Below are positions 35,909 to 44,730 of a DNA stretch of 64,000 nucleotides, in pieces. Each line of letters begins with the position of its first letter. The stretch's first letter is position 1. Under the pieces are notes generated by a model. That model ran no database searches. It was not told the origin of the DNA and saw only the letters and a program-made list of their open reading frames with translations. Both the position numbers and the translations under genes were made by a program. The DNA is from Endozoicomonas sp. ISHI1. GTDB lineage: Bacteria; Pseudomonadota; Gammaproteobacteria; Pseudomonadales; Endozoicomonadaceae. The DNA is taken from contig NZ_JAGRPU010000011.1 in the NCBI RefSeq assembly GCF_024606225.1, forward strand, positions 93,444-157,443, read 5' to 3'.

Positions 35909-37837
35909 TCACAGTGTGCTTGCACTAATAAGATACATAGAGATCAAAAGCGCCAACAACGATGGGTTATAAAAGGCGTTTGCGTTATTAGTATGATAAT
36001 CCCTGGAGCTAACCACATTGATAGACAGTTTCGATTTTGATGTCCGCAAGCGGCGATACTCAGATGATGCCTCAAATAGATGAGTGTCGCCATTCCGGTA
36101 TTTGGGTTTAAGTATCGTCAGGCGCTCACCGACTTTCCGACATAGCCAACTATTGGCAATGGTTCCCTTGTTGTTCAGCAGATTGATCCTGATGTTGGGC
36201 TCTCTACACTGCGCAACCACCGGATAATGCTCTTCTTCAAAGATATTTGCAGTTTGGTTCTGGTTATGGCCCATCGTCCAAACCAACCGAATGGGCTGTG
36301 CCAGTGAATGATCATATCTGGCAGGAACCGTGTTGGTCGCTTTTAGCGTGATCGTTGCGATATCAGTTTGAGCATTGTTGTCAGTCATAGTGACAGGAAC
36401 CGACCCCGTCGCGGTTGTTGCCATAACTATTGCAGTGCTGTTGTCAGTCATAGTGACAGGAACCGACCCCGTCGCGGTTGTTGTCATAACTATTGCAGTT
36501 CTGTTGTCAGTCATAGTCACAGGAGCCGACCCCGTCGCGGTTGTTGCCATAACTATTGCAGTGCTGTTGTCAGTCATAGTGACAGGAACCGACCCCGTCG
36601 CGGTTGTTGCCATAACTATTGCAGTGCTGTTGTCAGTCATAGTGACAGGAACCGACCCCGTCGCGGTTGTTGCCATAACTATTGCAGTGCTGCTGTCAGT
36701 CATAGTGACAGGAACCGACCCCGTCGCGGTTGTTGCCATAACTATTGCAGTGCTGCTGTCAGTCATAGTGACAGGAACCGACCCCGTCGCGGTTGTTGTC
36801 ATAACTATTGCAGTGCTGTTGTCAGTCATAGTCACAGGAGCCGACCCCGTCGCGGTTGTTGCCATAACTATTGCAGTGCTGTTGTCAGTCATAGTGACAG
36901 GAGCCGACCCCGTCGCAGTTGTCACAATTACTGCGGTATCGTTGTCAGCCATAGTGACAGGAGTTGCTCTCTTCACGGTTGTCATAACGATTGCGGTACT
37001 GTTGTCAGCCATAGTGACAGGAGTCGCTCCCGCTGCGGTTGTGATAACTATAGCGGTACTGTTGTCAGCCATAGTGACAGGTGTCGTTCCCGCCGCGGTT
37101 GTCACAACTATTGCGGTATCGTTCTTAGCCATAGTGACGGGGACCGTTTCATTAGCGATTGTGCTAACCATTGCAGTACCATTGACAGCGGTATTGGTGG
37201 GAACGGTCGTCGTTAAAGGAGTTGTTAAAGGCGTTTTTACAGGGGCAGAAAGAAAAGCACCCGTTGCACTATACCAGTTTAACTGAGGGTCCGGATAAAT
37301 GCAGCCGGGATCCGTTTCATTGAATTTTTTACAGATATAAACCTTGAGGCGCATGTTATGTGTTCGACAATGTCCGTCTTTTCTGTTACGTACTGTGCTC
37401 GATTCCCCCGTTGACGTGGATAGGAAATAGTAGTGTTTTCCCTCTTTAAAGGTCACGTCGTCTTTTCCGGCAGCATGTTCAAGAAACAGAATACTAAGAA
37501 AAACCAGGCGTGTGGGTTTGCCGCATACGTAGCGGCTTGTGAATTTGTCTTGAGGATCATCTCCTATTTCACAATTCTCATAATAGGTTTCGTTGTCCGT
37601 TAGCCATACATTTTCATACATGGTTGAGGTTTGCCTATCGTGGCCACGCATCCTGACCACAGTGGGCAGATTAGGGCAAACAAAATACAGCTGTGAGTTT
37701 AACTTTACCGATATGCTCTTGTTCTCGGCCTTCGAATATAATTCGTCTATCCACCAGGCACTTTGGTAGACGTCACGAGCATCGCATGCCTGAAACAGAT
37801 GGAATAATAACAGGAGCCCGAATAAGACAAATGGCAT
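35909..37837 (-). CDS. Ephrin-like secreted protein, paralogue 4, with repeat stalk
   Basis: 642 residues: signal peptide (1-20), ephrin-like domain with all four cysteines (FVCPN, YENCEI, YVCGK, GHCRTHNMRLKVYI), then a stalk of 13 tandem repeats (about residues 219-486), the second conserved domain, and a hydrophobic tail. Stalk units read like NSTAIVMATTATGSVPVTMTD; five are 20 residues and eight are 21. Eleven of the thirteen contain an N-x-S/T sequon, and all are rich in Thr, as in mucin-like or glycosylated stalks. It is the outermost copy and the first transcribed. A longer stalk could lift the ephrin head from the cell surface; this is inference. Confidence 0.8.
   Translation of the reverse strand: MPFVLFGLLLLFHLFQACDARDVYQSAWWIDELYSKAENKSISVKLNSQLYFVCPNLPTVVRMRGHDRQTSTMYENVWLTDNETYYENCEIGDDPQDKFTSRYVCGKPTRLVFLSILFLEHAAGKDDVTFKEGKHYYFLSTSTGESSTVRNRKDGHCRTHNMRLKVYICKKFNETDPGCIYPDPQLNWYSATGAFLSAPVKTPLTTPLTTTVPTNTAVNGTAMVSTIANETVPVTMAKNDTAIVVTTAAGTTPVTMADNSTAIVITTAAGATPVTMADNSTAIVMTTVKRATPVTMADNDTAVIVTTATGSAPVTMTDNSTAIVMATTATGSAPVTMTDNSTAIVMTTTATGSVPVTMTDSSTAIVMATTATGSVPVTMTDSSTAIVMATTATGSVPVTMTDNSTAIVMATTATGSVPVTMTDNSTAIVMATTATGSAPVTMTDNRTAIVMTTTATGSVPVTMTDNSTAIVMATTATGSVPVTMTDNNAQTDIATITLKATNTVPARYDHSLAQPIRLVWTMGHNQNQTANIFEEEHYPVVAQCREPNIRINLLNNKGTIANSWLCRKVGERLTILKPKYRNGDTHLFEASSEYRRLRTSKSKLSINVVSSRDYHTNNANAFYNPSLLALLISMYLISASTL
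36379..37182 (-). repeat. 13-copy minisatellite coding for the ephrin-like stalk
   Basis: Eight 63-base units (about 36379-36882) that are nearly identical, followed by five older 60-base units (about 36883-37182). All lengths are multiples of three, so copy-number change keeps the frame. The + strand of this stretch is also open in two frames because the unit contains no stop there; those frames are by-products. Confidence 0.93.
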
Positions 37838-38032
37838 AGTATCTATCTGGTAGATAAGTCAGAATAAAAGTAGCAGACATGCCTTCACATCTTCAGAAAA
37901 TTCCACACTTTCAAGTCTTCCTTCCCATGGGCAGCAAGGCCTCTGAAACCGACCTGACTTTGCTCCATAAAAAAACAGTTATCTGCTCATACTGAAGACC
38001 TTCCAAGGAATCACAAAATCTTACAAAAATAA

Positions 38033-38061
38033 TTCAAGACTGCCGGGTAAGCGGGTATAAT
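38033..38061 (+). promoter_or_regulatory. Probable fadD promoter
   Basis: TTCAAG (38033-38038), 17-base spacer, perfect TATAAT (38056-38061), 84 bases before the fadD start. The -35 box is weak. Confidence 0.45.
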
Positions 38062-38145
38062 GCGCTCCCGATCAGGTTTGAATAATCTGTAGATGGCCGG
38101 TGGCAGCCCGGACGACATTCACAACAATAAGACGAGGAGCTCTCC

Positions 38146-39855
38146 ATGGAAGTAGCTTTTTGGGATGGCAAACGCGCACCCGGTATATCTGATCATATTG
38201 ACTTCGGAGCCTTCTCTAATCTCAGGGAAGTGATTGCAGATGCTGTCGACAGACACGGAGACAAGCCCGCGTTCACAGGGCTGGGATTAACGCTCAGCTT
38301 TAAGGAAGTGGATCGGCTGAGCGATCAGTTTGCAGCTTACCTTCAGCAACACACCGGACTGCAGCCCGGCGATCGCATCGCACTACAGATGCCCAACATT
38401 CTGCAATACCCGGTGGTGGCCTTCGGTGCCATCAAGGCCGGTTTGGTCATTGTAAATACGAACCCCCTCTATACCGCCAGAGAGATTAAGCATCAGTTTA
38501 ATGACGCAGGCGTGAAAGCTCTGGTTTGCGTCAATATTGTTGGGCACCTGATCGAAGAAGTTTTGCCTGAGACCGGTGTTGATCACCTGATAGTGACAGA
38601 TCTGGCGGATCTGTTGCCCTGGCCAAAGCGCTCCATAATCAACTTTGCCGTTAAGCACATCAAGAAAATGGTGCCGGCTTATAGCCTTCCAACAGCGGTA
38701 CCTTTCAGGCAGGCCCTGGCACTGGGTAGCAAGGCAACCTACAAGCCACCCAGGCCGGCTCAAAAAGAAGACCTGGCTGCTTTGCAGTACACAGGAGGAA
38801 CTACCGGTGTCGCCAAGGGCGCCATGCTGACCCATAACAATCTGATCAGCAATGTTCTTCAGACAGTAGAGTTGAGAAGGCAGACAAAAGCTGATGGTAG
38901 TCCGGTTTCCAATCCTGAAGGTGATACCGTGGTAGCGCCGCTGCCTCTTTACCACATCTATGCCTTTTCGGTTCATCTATTGTCTTACTTCTCTCTGGGG
39001 GGGCACAGTATCCTGATTGCCAACCCCAGGGATATTGATACGTTCATCAAAACCATCAAGCCCTGGCGTATTAATGCATTCATTGGCCTCAACACTCTGT
39101 TTGTGGGCTTGATGAATCATCCTGAGTTCAAGAATATTGACTTTTCTGATCTGAGAGTGACCAACTCCGGGGGTACGGCACTTCAGCAGGCCACAGCAGA
39201 TCGCTGGCTCGAACTCACTGGTTGCCGAATCGGTGAAGGTTATGGTTTGTCTGAAACCTCTCCGATTTTGACCGCTAACCCTGCGGGTGATTTTGTTCAG
39301 GACGGCACAGTGGGTATTGCCTTACCGGGTACCGCTCTGAAAGTCATTGATGATGAAGGCAATGATTTACCTTTTGGTGAACGCGGTGAACTCTGTGCAA
39401 AGGGCCCCCAGGTCATGGCGGGTTACTGGCAGCGCCCTGAAGCCACTGCTGAAGTTCTGGACGACGGCTGGTTCCGTACGGGGGATGTAGCCATCATTCA
39501 GGAAGACGGTTATGTACGTATAGTTGACCGCCTGAAAGATATGGTGCTGGTATCCGGCTTTAATGTTTATCCCAATGAGATTGAGGATGTTGTCGCCAGA
39601 CACGAAAAAGTTCAAAACTGTGCGGTGATCGGAGTGCCTGATGAGAAAACAGGTGAGGCAGTAAAACTCTTTGTTATTCCCCAGGATGACAGTGTTACCG
39701 AGCAGGAGTTAAAGGATTATTGCCGCAAGAATATGACAGCTTATAAAGTGCCCAGACAGGTAGAGTTCAGAGTAGAGCTCCCGATGACGCCTGTAGGCAA
39801 GGTATTGAGGAAAGATCTTCGTGCACAAGAGCTGAAGAAGCTGGAAACAGTTTGA
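38146..39855 (+). CDS. fadD: Long-chain fatty acyl-CoA ligase FadD
   Basis: Activates fatty acids to acyl-CoA at the inner membrane for beta-oxidation. The 569-residue protein has the AMP-binding signature YTGGTTGVAKGA, the GYGLSETSP loop, and the fatty-acyl-CoA motif spanning DGWFRTGDVAII and DRLKDMVLVSGFNVYPNEIE. The C-terminal catalytic Lys is in PVGKVLRKDLR. Length and motif order match E. coli FadD. GAGGAG lies six bases before the ATG. No other fad genes adjoin it. Confidence 0.94.
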   Translation: MEVAFWDGKRAPGISDHIDFGAFSNLREVIADAVDRHGDKPAFTGLGLTLSFKEVDRLSDQFAAYLQQHTGLQPGDRIALQMPNILQYPVVAFGAIKAGLVIVNTNPLYTAREIKHQFNDAGVKALVCVNIVGHLIEEVLPETGVDHLIVTDLADLLPWPKRSIINFAVKHIKKMVPAYSLPTAVPFRQALALGSKATYKPPRPAQKEDLAALQYTGGTTGVAKGAMLTHNNLISNVLQTVELRRQTKADGSPVSNPEGDTVVAPLPLYHIYAFSVHLLSYFSLGGHSILIANPRDIDTFIKTIKPWRINAFIGLNTLFVGLMNHPEFKNIDFSDLRVTNSGGTALQQATADRWLELTGCRIGEGYGLSETSPILTANPAGDFVQDGTVGIALPGTALKVIDDEGNDLPFGERGELCAKGPQVMAGYWQRPEATAEVLDDGWFRTGDVAIIQEDGYVRIVDRLKDMVLVSGFNVYPNEIEDVVARHEKVQNCAVIGVPDEKTGEAVKLFVIPQDDSVTEQELKDYCRKNMTAYKVPRQVEFRVELPMTPVGKVLRKDLRAQELKKLETV

Positions 39856-39900
39856 TACAGTCATCGCTCTCTGCTTTAAGCCTCATTTTAGCCTTGATAG

Positions 39901-39939
39901 ACCAGTGGCATAGACTCGTAATGAGTCTATGCCACTGGT
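39901..39939. terminator. Perfect 17-bp hairpin after fadD
   Basis: ACCAGTGGCATAGACTC (39901-39917), loop GTAAT, and its exact reverse complement (39923-39939). It begins 45 bases past the fadD stop. No T run follows, so it may stabilise the 3' end or be a remnant of a mobile repeat rather than a terminator. Confidence 0.5.
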
Positions 39940-40139
39940 GAGTAATAAAACTATTGCGGCTAAGCGTATGATTTAATTCGATTGGTCGTATGATTGGCTA
40001 TTAAAAAGTTGTTGTTTTTTTCTTGATTCGTCAATTGTTATTTTTTTGTATCATAATTTATGTACGACACTGTTTACAGTTAGTCATTGCAATGGTACTT
40101 TTGACGCTTTCTAAATAATACCTATCCTGGTTTTTTCTA

Positions 40140-40565
40140 ATGAATATTTTTGAAGAGTCACTGAATATCCTGAAATCAAAAGTGCAGTTGCGTAAATTGT
40201 TTCAAGGTATGCATGTTGAAGATATAGAAAGTGTTATCAAGCGCGTAGAAGCGATCCATGAAGAAAAAGTGCGTGAGCACAATGAACAGAAGGAACAACA
40301 AGGGCGCAAAAGAGAAGCTGTTGAAAGTATTCTGGGTCAAATGCATGAAAAAGGTCTGACCCTCGAAGATCTGGCGGCTTCTGCCGTTGCCGAGAAAGTC
40401 AGAAAAGGAAAGCCAAGACAGCGTTATCAGTTTCAATATGAAAAAGGAGATGGCTCTGTGGTCAGCTGGGAAGGTGCTACCACAGGTCGTATCCCGGCAG
40501 AGTTTACTGAGTATCTCTCAAAAACTGGAAAAGAACGTAAAGACTGTATTGTTGCCGAACTTTAA
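40140..40565 (+). CDS. H-NS family nucleoid protein
   Basis: 141 residues. The N-terminal two thirds (1-90) is a charged helical, probably coiled-coil oligomerisation region (ESLNILKSKVQLRKLFQGMH, then a Glu/Lys/Gln-rich stretch), as in H-NS. The C-terminal domain reads YQFQYEKGDGSVVSWEGATTGRIPAEFTEYL, aligning with H-NS Y-x-D-x-x-G-x-x-x-x-W-x-G-x-G-R-x-P, but with three extra residues in the DNA-binding loop (GATTGRIP instead of GQGRTP). It may silence AT-rich acquired genes such as the arrays nearby; this is inference. No clear ribosome binding site precedes ATG 40140. Confidence 0.8.
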   Translation: MNIFEESLNILKSKVQLRKLFQGMHVEDIESVIKRVEAIHEEKVREHNEQKEQQGRKREAVESILGQMHEKGLTLEDLAASAVAEKVRKGKPRQRYQFQYEKGDGSVVSWEGATTGRIPAEFTEYLSKTGKERKDCIVAEL

Positions 40566-40623
40566 TATTCTTCAGCTCAGAAGTTATTATTACTTGGCCT
40601 GATAGATAGCCAGGAACTCAAAT

Positions 40624-40652
40624 AAAAAAACCGGATGACTCCGGTTTTTTTA
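40624..40652. terminator. Bidirectional intrinsic terminator
   Basis: A7-CCGG-ATGACT-CCGG-T7 (40624-40651): the A and T runs extend the short stem so it works on either strand, between the H-NS-like gene and the convergent scsC gene. Confidence 0.9.
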
Positions 40653-40668
40653 TTAATCGGATTTAAGA

Positions 40669-41388
40669 TCAGAGACGTTGCTTGATCATTTCTTTCAGTG
40701 CGCCTTCTTCGGTGAAGCCTCTTAACACTTCATCAGGGAATACCAGTGCCGGTGTTCCACGAATGCCAAGCTCCTGTGCCAGACGCAGGTTCTCATCAAG
40801 TTGCTGAGTGACAGACTCGTCCACTTTCAGATTGTCAGCCTCAATGCCCTCTGCTTTCAGTGCAGCTTTAATAGTGCTGCTGCTATGTCTGCCAGGCTTG
40901 GACATCAGACGCTGGTTAACAGGCAGGTATTTACCCTTGTCCTGCTTAAAGGTGGCCAGGGCCATTTCCGCAGCTTCGCGAGACTCAGGACCGAGGACAG
41001 GGAGTTCCTTGATGACAATTTTTACGTCAGGGTTCTCTTTAACAATTTTCTTCAGAATAGGATCCTGACGCTTGCAGAAGCCACAGTTGTAATCACCAAA
41101 GTAGGCAATAGTCACCTTGGCTTCAGGATTGCCCATAATGGGGTTCTCAGGGTTCTCAAAAAGCACTTTTTGACGGGCTTCCAGCATCTGCTTTTCGGCA
41201 TTCTGCTGAGCGGCGATTTCTCGCTTTCTTAGCTCGTTCATGGCTTCAACCAGAATGTCCGGGTTTTCTATCAGGGTTTTACGAACCAGCTCTCTGACTT
41301 CTTGCTGTTGCTGATCATCCAGAGGCTCTGCCTGAAGGTTGAGCGAGCCCATCAGTAAGGTGGTGGTGAGAATAAGAGTTTTTTTCAT
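40669..41388 (-). CDS. scsC: DsbA-family thiol oxidoreductase (ScsC/Com1-like)
   Basis: A 239-residue periplasmic protein with signal peptide (KKTLILTTTLLMGSLNLQA), a helical N-terminal part (20-85) as in ScsC and Com1, and a thioredoxin fold with active site FGDYNCGFC (about 93-101) and cis-Pro in RGTPALVF. Com1/ScsC-type proteins make or isomerise disulfides in the envelope and can be kept reduced by ScsB. The scsB gene lies upstream on the same strand, 253 bases away, so the pair is likely linked in function though perhaps separately transcribed. Confidence 0.85.
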   Translation of the reverse strand: MKKTLILTTTLLMGSLNLQAEPLDDQQQQEVRELVRKTLIENPDILVEAMNELRKREIAAQQNAEKQMLEARQKVLFENPENPIMGNPEAKVTIAYFGDYNCGFCKRQDPILKKIVKENPDVKIVIKELPVLGPESREAAEMALATFKQDKGKYLPVNQRLMSKPGRHSSSTIKAALKAEGIEADNLKVDESVTQQLDENLRLAQELGIRGTPALVFPDEVLRGFTEEGALKEMIKQRL

Positions 41389-41641
41389 GGTGCTCTTCTG
41401 TGAGTCGGTATTTGTTTCCCTGAGTCGTTGCTGAAGCTCATGAGAGTGAGGTTCGCTTCAGGGGCGATATGGCTTTGATTGTCACTTTGTCATGATTAAA
41501 TGGCAATGGCAAAGACTAATAAGCCGGGCTATCTGACTCTGGAGCCCTTCTGCTCGTATTACTTCGGGGCTCAGGTCATTTAACAGCGAAAAGCATTTCA
41601 TCATGATTTTATGGGAAGCTTTTCAGGCTGATTTCATGAAT

Positions 41642-43825
41642 TTACATGGATGTCGCCTTCTCGATAGCTGCTGTTACAGTGTCGTGGTCGAGAATAACCG
41701 GCAGCGGTATTCCTTCAGGAGCACCCGGACCGTAGATAATATTGAAGGGCACACCAAATCGTCCATTCTTCTGAAGGTAGGCATTAATTTCTTCTGAAGG
41801 ACGGGTCCAGTCTCCCCGCATGGTCACAACAAAGTCCTGCTGTAGGAGACTGTTGGTGGGATCCCTGTCGATGACCCTGATCTTGTTGGCTTTACAAGTG
41901 ATACACCAGTCAGCGGTGACATCAACAAAGATGACTTTTCCCTTAGCGACCGAGCTGGCAATTTCCTGCTCATTCAAGGTTTTCCAGGTTAGGTTGTCTG
42001 ATGTTGATTGCTCCGGTGTGAAGAAACCGGTCGACCAGGCCCCGAAGAGAACTATCGCCATTGACAGAAATAATGAGGGCAGTAGCAATAATCCTTTTCC
42101 TGATTGAGGCATCAAACTGGTCAACAAGGCGTGCAGGATCATAAGGGTTGGAATCACGGCAATAATCAAAAGCAGATAGACTGGCAGGAATACCTGAAGC
42201 AGACTGATTAGCCACAGAGAAGTCACCAGCAGCATCAGTGCCAATATACGGCGAAGGTTGATCATCCACTGTCCGGGTTTTGGCATCCACTTCAACAAAG
42301 AGGGTCTGGCAGCAATCAGCAGATACGGAAGGGCAAGACCTATGCCCAGGGCAGTGAAAATGGCAAACAGGTTGAAGCTGTTAGTCGACAAGGCAAAGGC
42401 GACGGCGGTTCCCAGGAATGGAGCTGAACAGGGCGTTGCCAGAAGTGTTGCGAACATGCCCTGAACAAAGTGGCCTGCAGTACTGTTATCACCTGCTGTA
42501 GCCAGTTTAGTCGACAGGAAAGAAGGCAGGCGAATTTCAAACATGCCCATCAGGTTGGCAGCAAAAAGAGCAGTCACCACTACCATGAAACCAATAAACC
42601 ACGGATTCTGGAACTGAATACCCCAGCCAATACTGTTGCCAGTCAGCTTGAGTATCCAGAGGAAGGTCGCCAGTAACCAGAAGGAGAAAATAATGCCTGC
42701 CGCAGAACTCAGAAACTGTTTACGAGTGAGGCTGGCTTCCTGACCTGATGCATGGAGTACGGAAGAGAGTTTCATACCAAGAACAGGAAGAACACACGGC
42801 ATAAGGTTAAGGATCAGGCCGCCCAGTAGAGCCAGACCCAGTAATACTATCAGGCTTGCTGCACCGCTACCTCCAGACAGTGAAATGGCAGTACCCTCTT
42901 CGACAGGCAGTGTTTTTTCAAGGCCACTGTCTCCGTTGAGAAGGGTGACTGTGACAGATTCACCCGACAGGTTGTATTCACCCAACCAGCTTGACGCATT
43001 CATAATGGCCTGAAGCTGATTACCCACAATGGTCACTTCCGGCAGACTGAAGGTTATCTCTTCCTGGCCATCAATAATGACGTCAACGGCTTTTTCCCAG
43101 CCAGTTTCAGACTGGGCAGTGACAACAACCTTGTTGTTTTCTTTATCCCATACAACAGATTCTGCGCTTAGCCCTGTGTCAGGCATATTCGTCGGAACCC
43201 TCGAAAGCGCTTTATCGATCAGGAATGATGCTTGCGGGTCTGCTTTCAGATCAGTGGGGGTAAACTCCAGTTGAATCTCATAATCTGTCAGAACGCAGAC
43301 CGTGGTGCAGGAAGACAGGCGCAGTCTGGCATTGATGGCGACAGGCTGACTCAGGTCTTTGACCTGAATCAGAAGAGGAAAAACAGTGCCGTTTTTATAG
43401 CCAAGTGTGTGCAGCCCCAGCATTTCTATGCGTTCCGGAACAGGCCAGAGCCACTCAACATTTTCTATATTACTGCTGCCTTGTGGCTCTTCTGTTCGCC
43501 AATCGATTTCGGGCGGAATTCCGGCCTCACCGGGTGATCGCCAGTAAGTCTTCCAGTCACCTGATAACTGCACTTCCAGTGACGCATAAAGTTGGCGGGT
43601 GGTTGGGTCTGCTTCACCAGAGAAGTGTAGCCTGACTCTGGCCTCAGGCTGTTGAGGGTTCACCAACCAGTCCGTTGACAGAGCATAGGCAGGTCGATTG
43701 AGCAGCGAAAGAAGGAGTACCAGACATAAGCTGAAGAGCATAAGCAGGGTATTTTTTCTGCTGTTTTCCGGAGCGGTTGAAGTGCAGCTCGTCTGTGAGT
43801 GCTGATTAAACGATCGTATTTTCAT
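41642..43825 (-). CDS. scsB: ScsB/DsbD-family transmembrane electron transporter
   Basis: Carries electrons from cytosolic thioredoxin to periplasmic partners. From ATG 43825 it is 727 residues: signal/anchor (about 25-50), a periplasmic N-terminal domain with LRLSSCTTVCVLTDYE, then about eight membrane helices with the two redox cysteines in LILNLMPCVLPVLGMKL and LLATPCSAPFLGT, and a C-terminal thioredoxin domain with ADWCITCKANK. The long N-terminal domain and the neighbour scsC favour ScsB over DsbD. An upstream in-frame TTG at 43849 is badly spaced from its GAGG. ScsB is known for copper tolerance and redox repair in Salmonella and Proteus; no scsA or scsD is here. Confidence 0.88.
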   Translation of the reverse strand: MKIRSFNQHSQTSCTSTAPENSRKNTLLMLFSLCLVLLLSLLNRPAYALSTDWLVNPQQPEARVRLHFSGEADPTTRQLYASLEVQLSGDWKTYWRSPGEAGIPPEIDWRTEEPQGSSNIENVEWLWPVPERIEMLGLHTLGYKNGTVFPLLIQVKDLSQPVAINARLRLSSCTTVCVLTDYEIQLEFTPTDLKADPQASFLIDKALSRVPTNMPDTGLSAESVVWDKENNKVVVTAQSETGWEKAVDVIIDGQEEITFSLPEVTIVGNQLQAIMNASSWLGEYNLSGESVTVTLLNGDSGLEKTLPVEEGTAISLSGGSGAASLIVLLGLALLGGLILNLMPCVLPVLGMKLSSVLHASGQEASLTRKQFLSSAAGIIFSFWLLATFLWILKLTGNSIGWGIQFQNPWFIGFMVVVTALFAANLMGMFEIRLPSFLSTKLATAGDNSTAGHFVQGMFATLLATPCSAPFLGTAVAFALSTNSFNLFAIFTALGIGLALPYLLIAARPSLLKWMPKPGQWMINLRRILALMLLVTSLWLISLLQVFLPVYLLLIIAVIPTLMILHALLTSLMPQSGKGLLLLPSLFLSMAIVLFGAWSTGFFTPEQSTSDNLTWKTLNEQEIASSVAKGKVIFVDVTADWCITCKANKIRVIDRDPTNSLLQQDFVVTMRGDWTRPSEEINAYLQKNGRFGVPFNIIYGPGAPEGIPLPVILDHDTVTAAIEKATSM

Positions 43826-44695
43826 GTATATCCCGATAAATTCAGGCAAACCTCAAGTCAGTTGAGTAGGGCCAAAGACTGGACGGTACAAAAAAGACCT
43901 GAGTCTATCTCGACATTGGCACCTTAGCCTGAAAAAACATTGTCAGGGTAAAATGTGGCCGACCAGCGGCCGACCTCTATCAGTCCTATGGAGAATACGT
44001 TGGGCTCTGGTGACTGGATTCAGGAAAATGACTTTTCTTTGAAATTTTTTTTCTGTTTTCTTATTCACTTCGGCTTCTAAGTTGTCGCCATGCGGATGCT
44101 GTGGCTGGCCTTTGTTCGTGTATTTATTCCTGACTTGAATTCTTTGAGTGTAAAAGCTATGAAATCAACCAACAGCTGGCTCCCATCTGAAATATCAGTC
44201 GATTGCACTTTTAGAGAAACAAGCCCAAGGTTTGCAAAAAAGTGTCGTTCAATGCCTGCTTCACTGCAAAAGCTTTGTGCAATCGTTAATAGCCTTTGCT
44301 ATTGGCTGCGATCAAGGCGGCTTTGATAGGCTCAACACCCGGCTTGATCAGATTTCTATGTTGCGGTCAATTTTTTTGAGTCCGGGTGACTATTGTGAGA
44401 AATCCGCCCATTGGCAGGGGGGCCGGTGTTTGGCTGGCACTCATTGGTAGAAAGGTGTGGTAAGTGTTTTCAACAAAATAACTGATTAACACACTGAATT
44501 ACTTGTGGATAACTCATGAAGTGCCTGAGATTACAGGGTGTTTTTGCATTGGTTGAAAAATAATCAGACGAGAGTGCCTTGGGTATATCAGGTCTGATGA
44601 AATCAGTATATATACGTTATTTGTTGTTTATTAGATAACAAAATTTTGTGCATAACCTGCTTCAATAATTGTTTTTTTGAGACTGTGTTCAAAGC
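43826..44695. other. 870-base region without a supported gene
   Basis: The short open frames here (for example 44090-44326 and 44232-44450 on the + strand) have no ribosome binding site or resemblance. The right half (44450-44690) is very AT-rich. Contents unresolved; a small RNA cannot be excluded. Confidence 0.4.
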
Positions 44696-44720
44696 TGTAG
44701 CCTGCTTAGAGCAGGCTACA
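44696..44720. terminator. Hairpin after ydfG
   Basis: TGTAGCCTGCT (44696-44706), loop TAG, AGCAGGCTACA (44710-44720): a perfect 11-base-pair stem just past the ydfG stop. On the reverse strand a T-poor stretch follows and only later a run of A, so termination strength is uncertain. Confidence 0.6.
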
Positions 44721-44730
44721 GGCAGAAGTC

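Noticed and set aside
36379..37182. CRISPR-like regular repeats
   Set aside because: The units are contiguous and coding, with no unique spacers and no cas genes nearby. It is a coding minisatellite.
36368..37286. Two long + strand open frames (282 and 303 codons) across the ephrin stalk repeats
   Set aside because: They exist because the 63-base unit has no stop in those frames. They have no ribosome binding site, and their composition simply mirrors the repeat.
44090..44450. Short + strand frames in the gap between scsB and ydfG
   Set aside because: Composition is random-looking, with no ribosome binding site and no known family.
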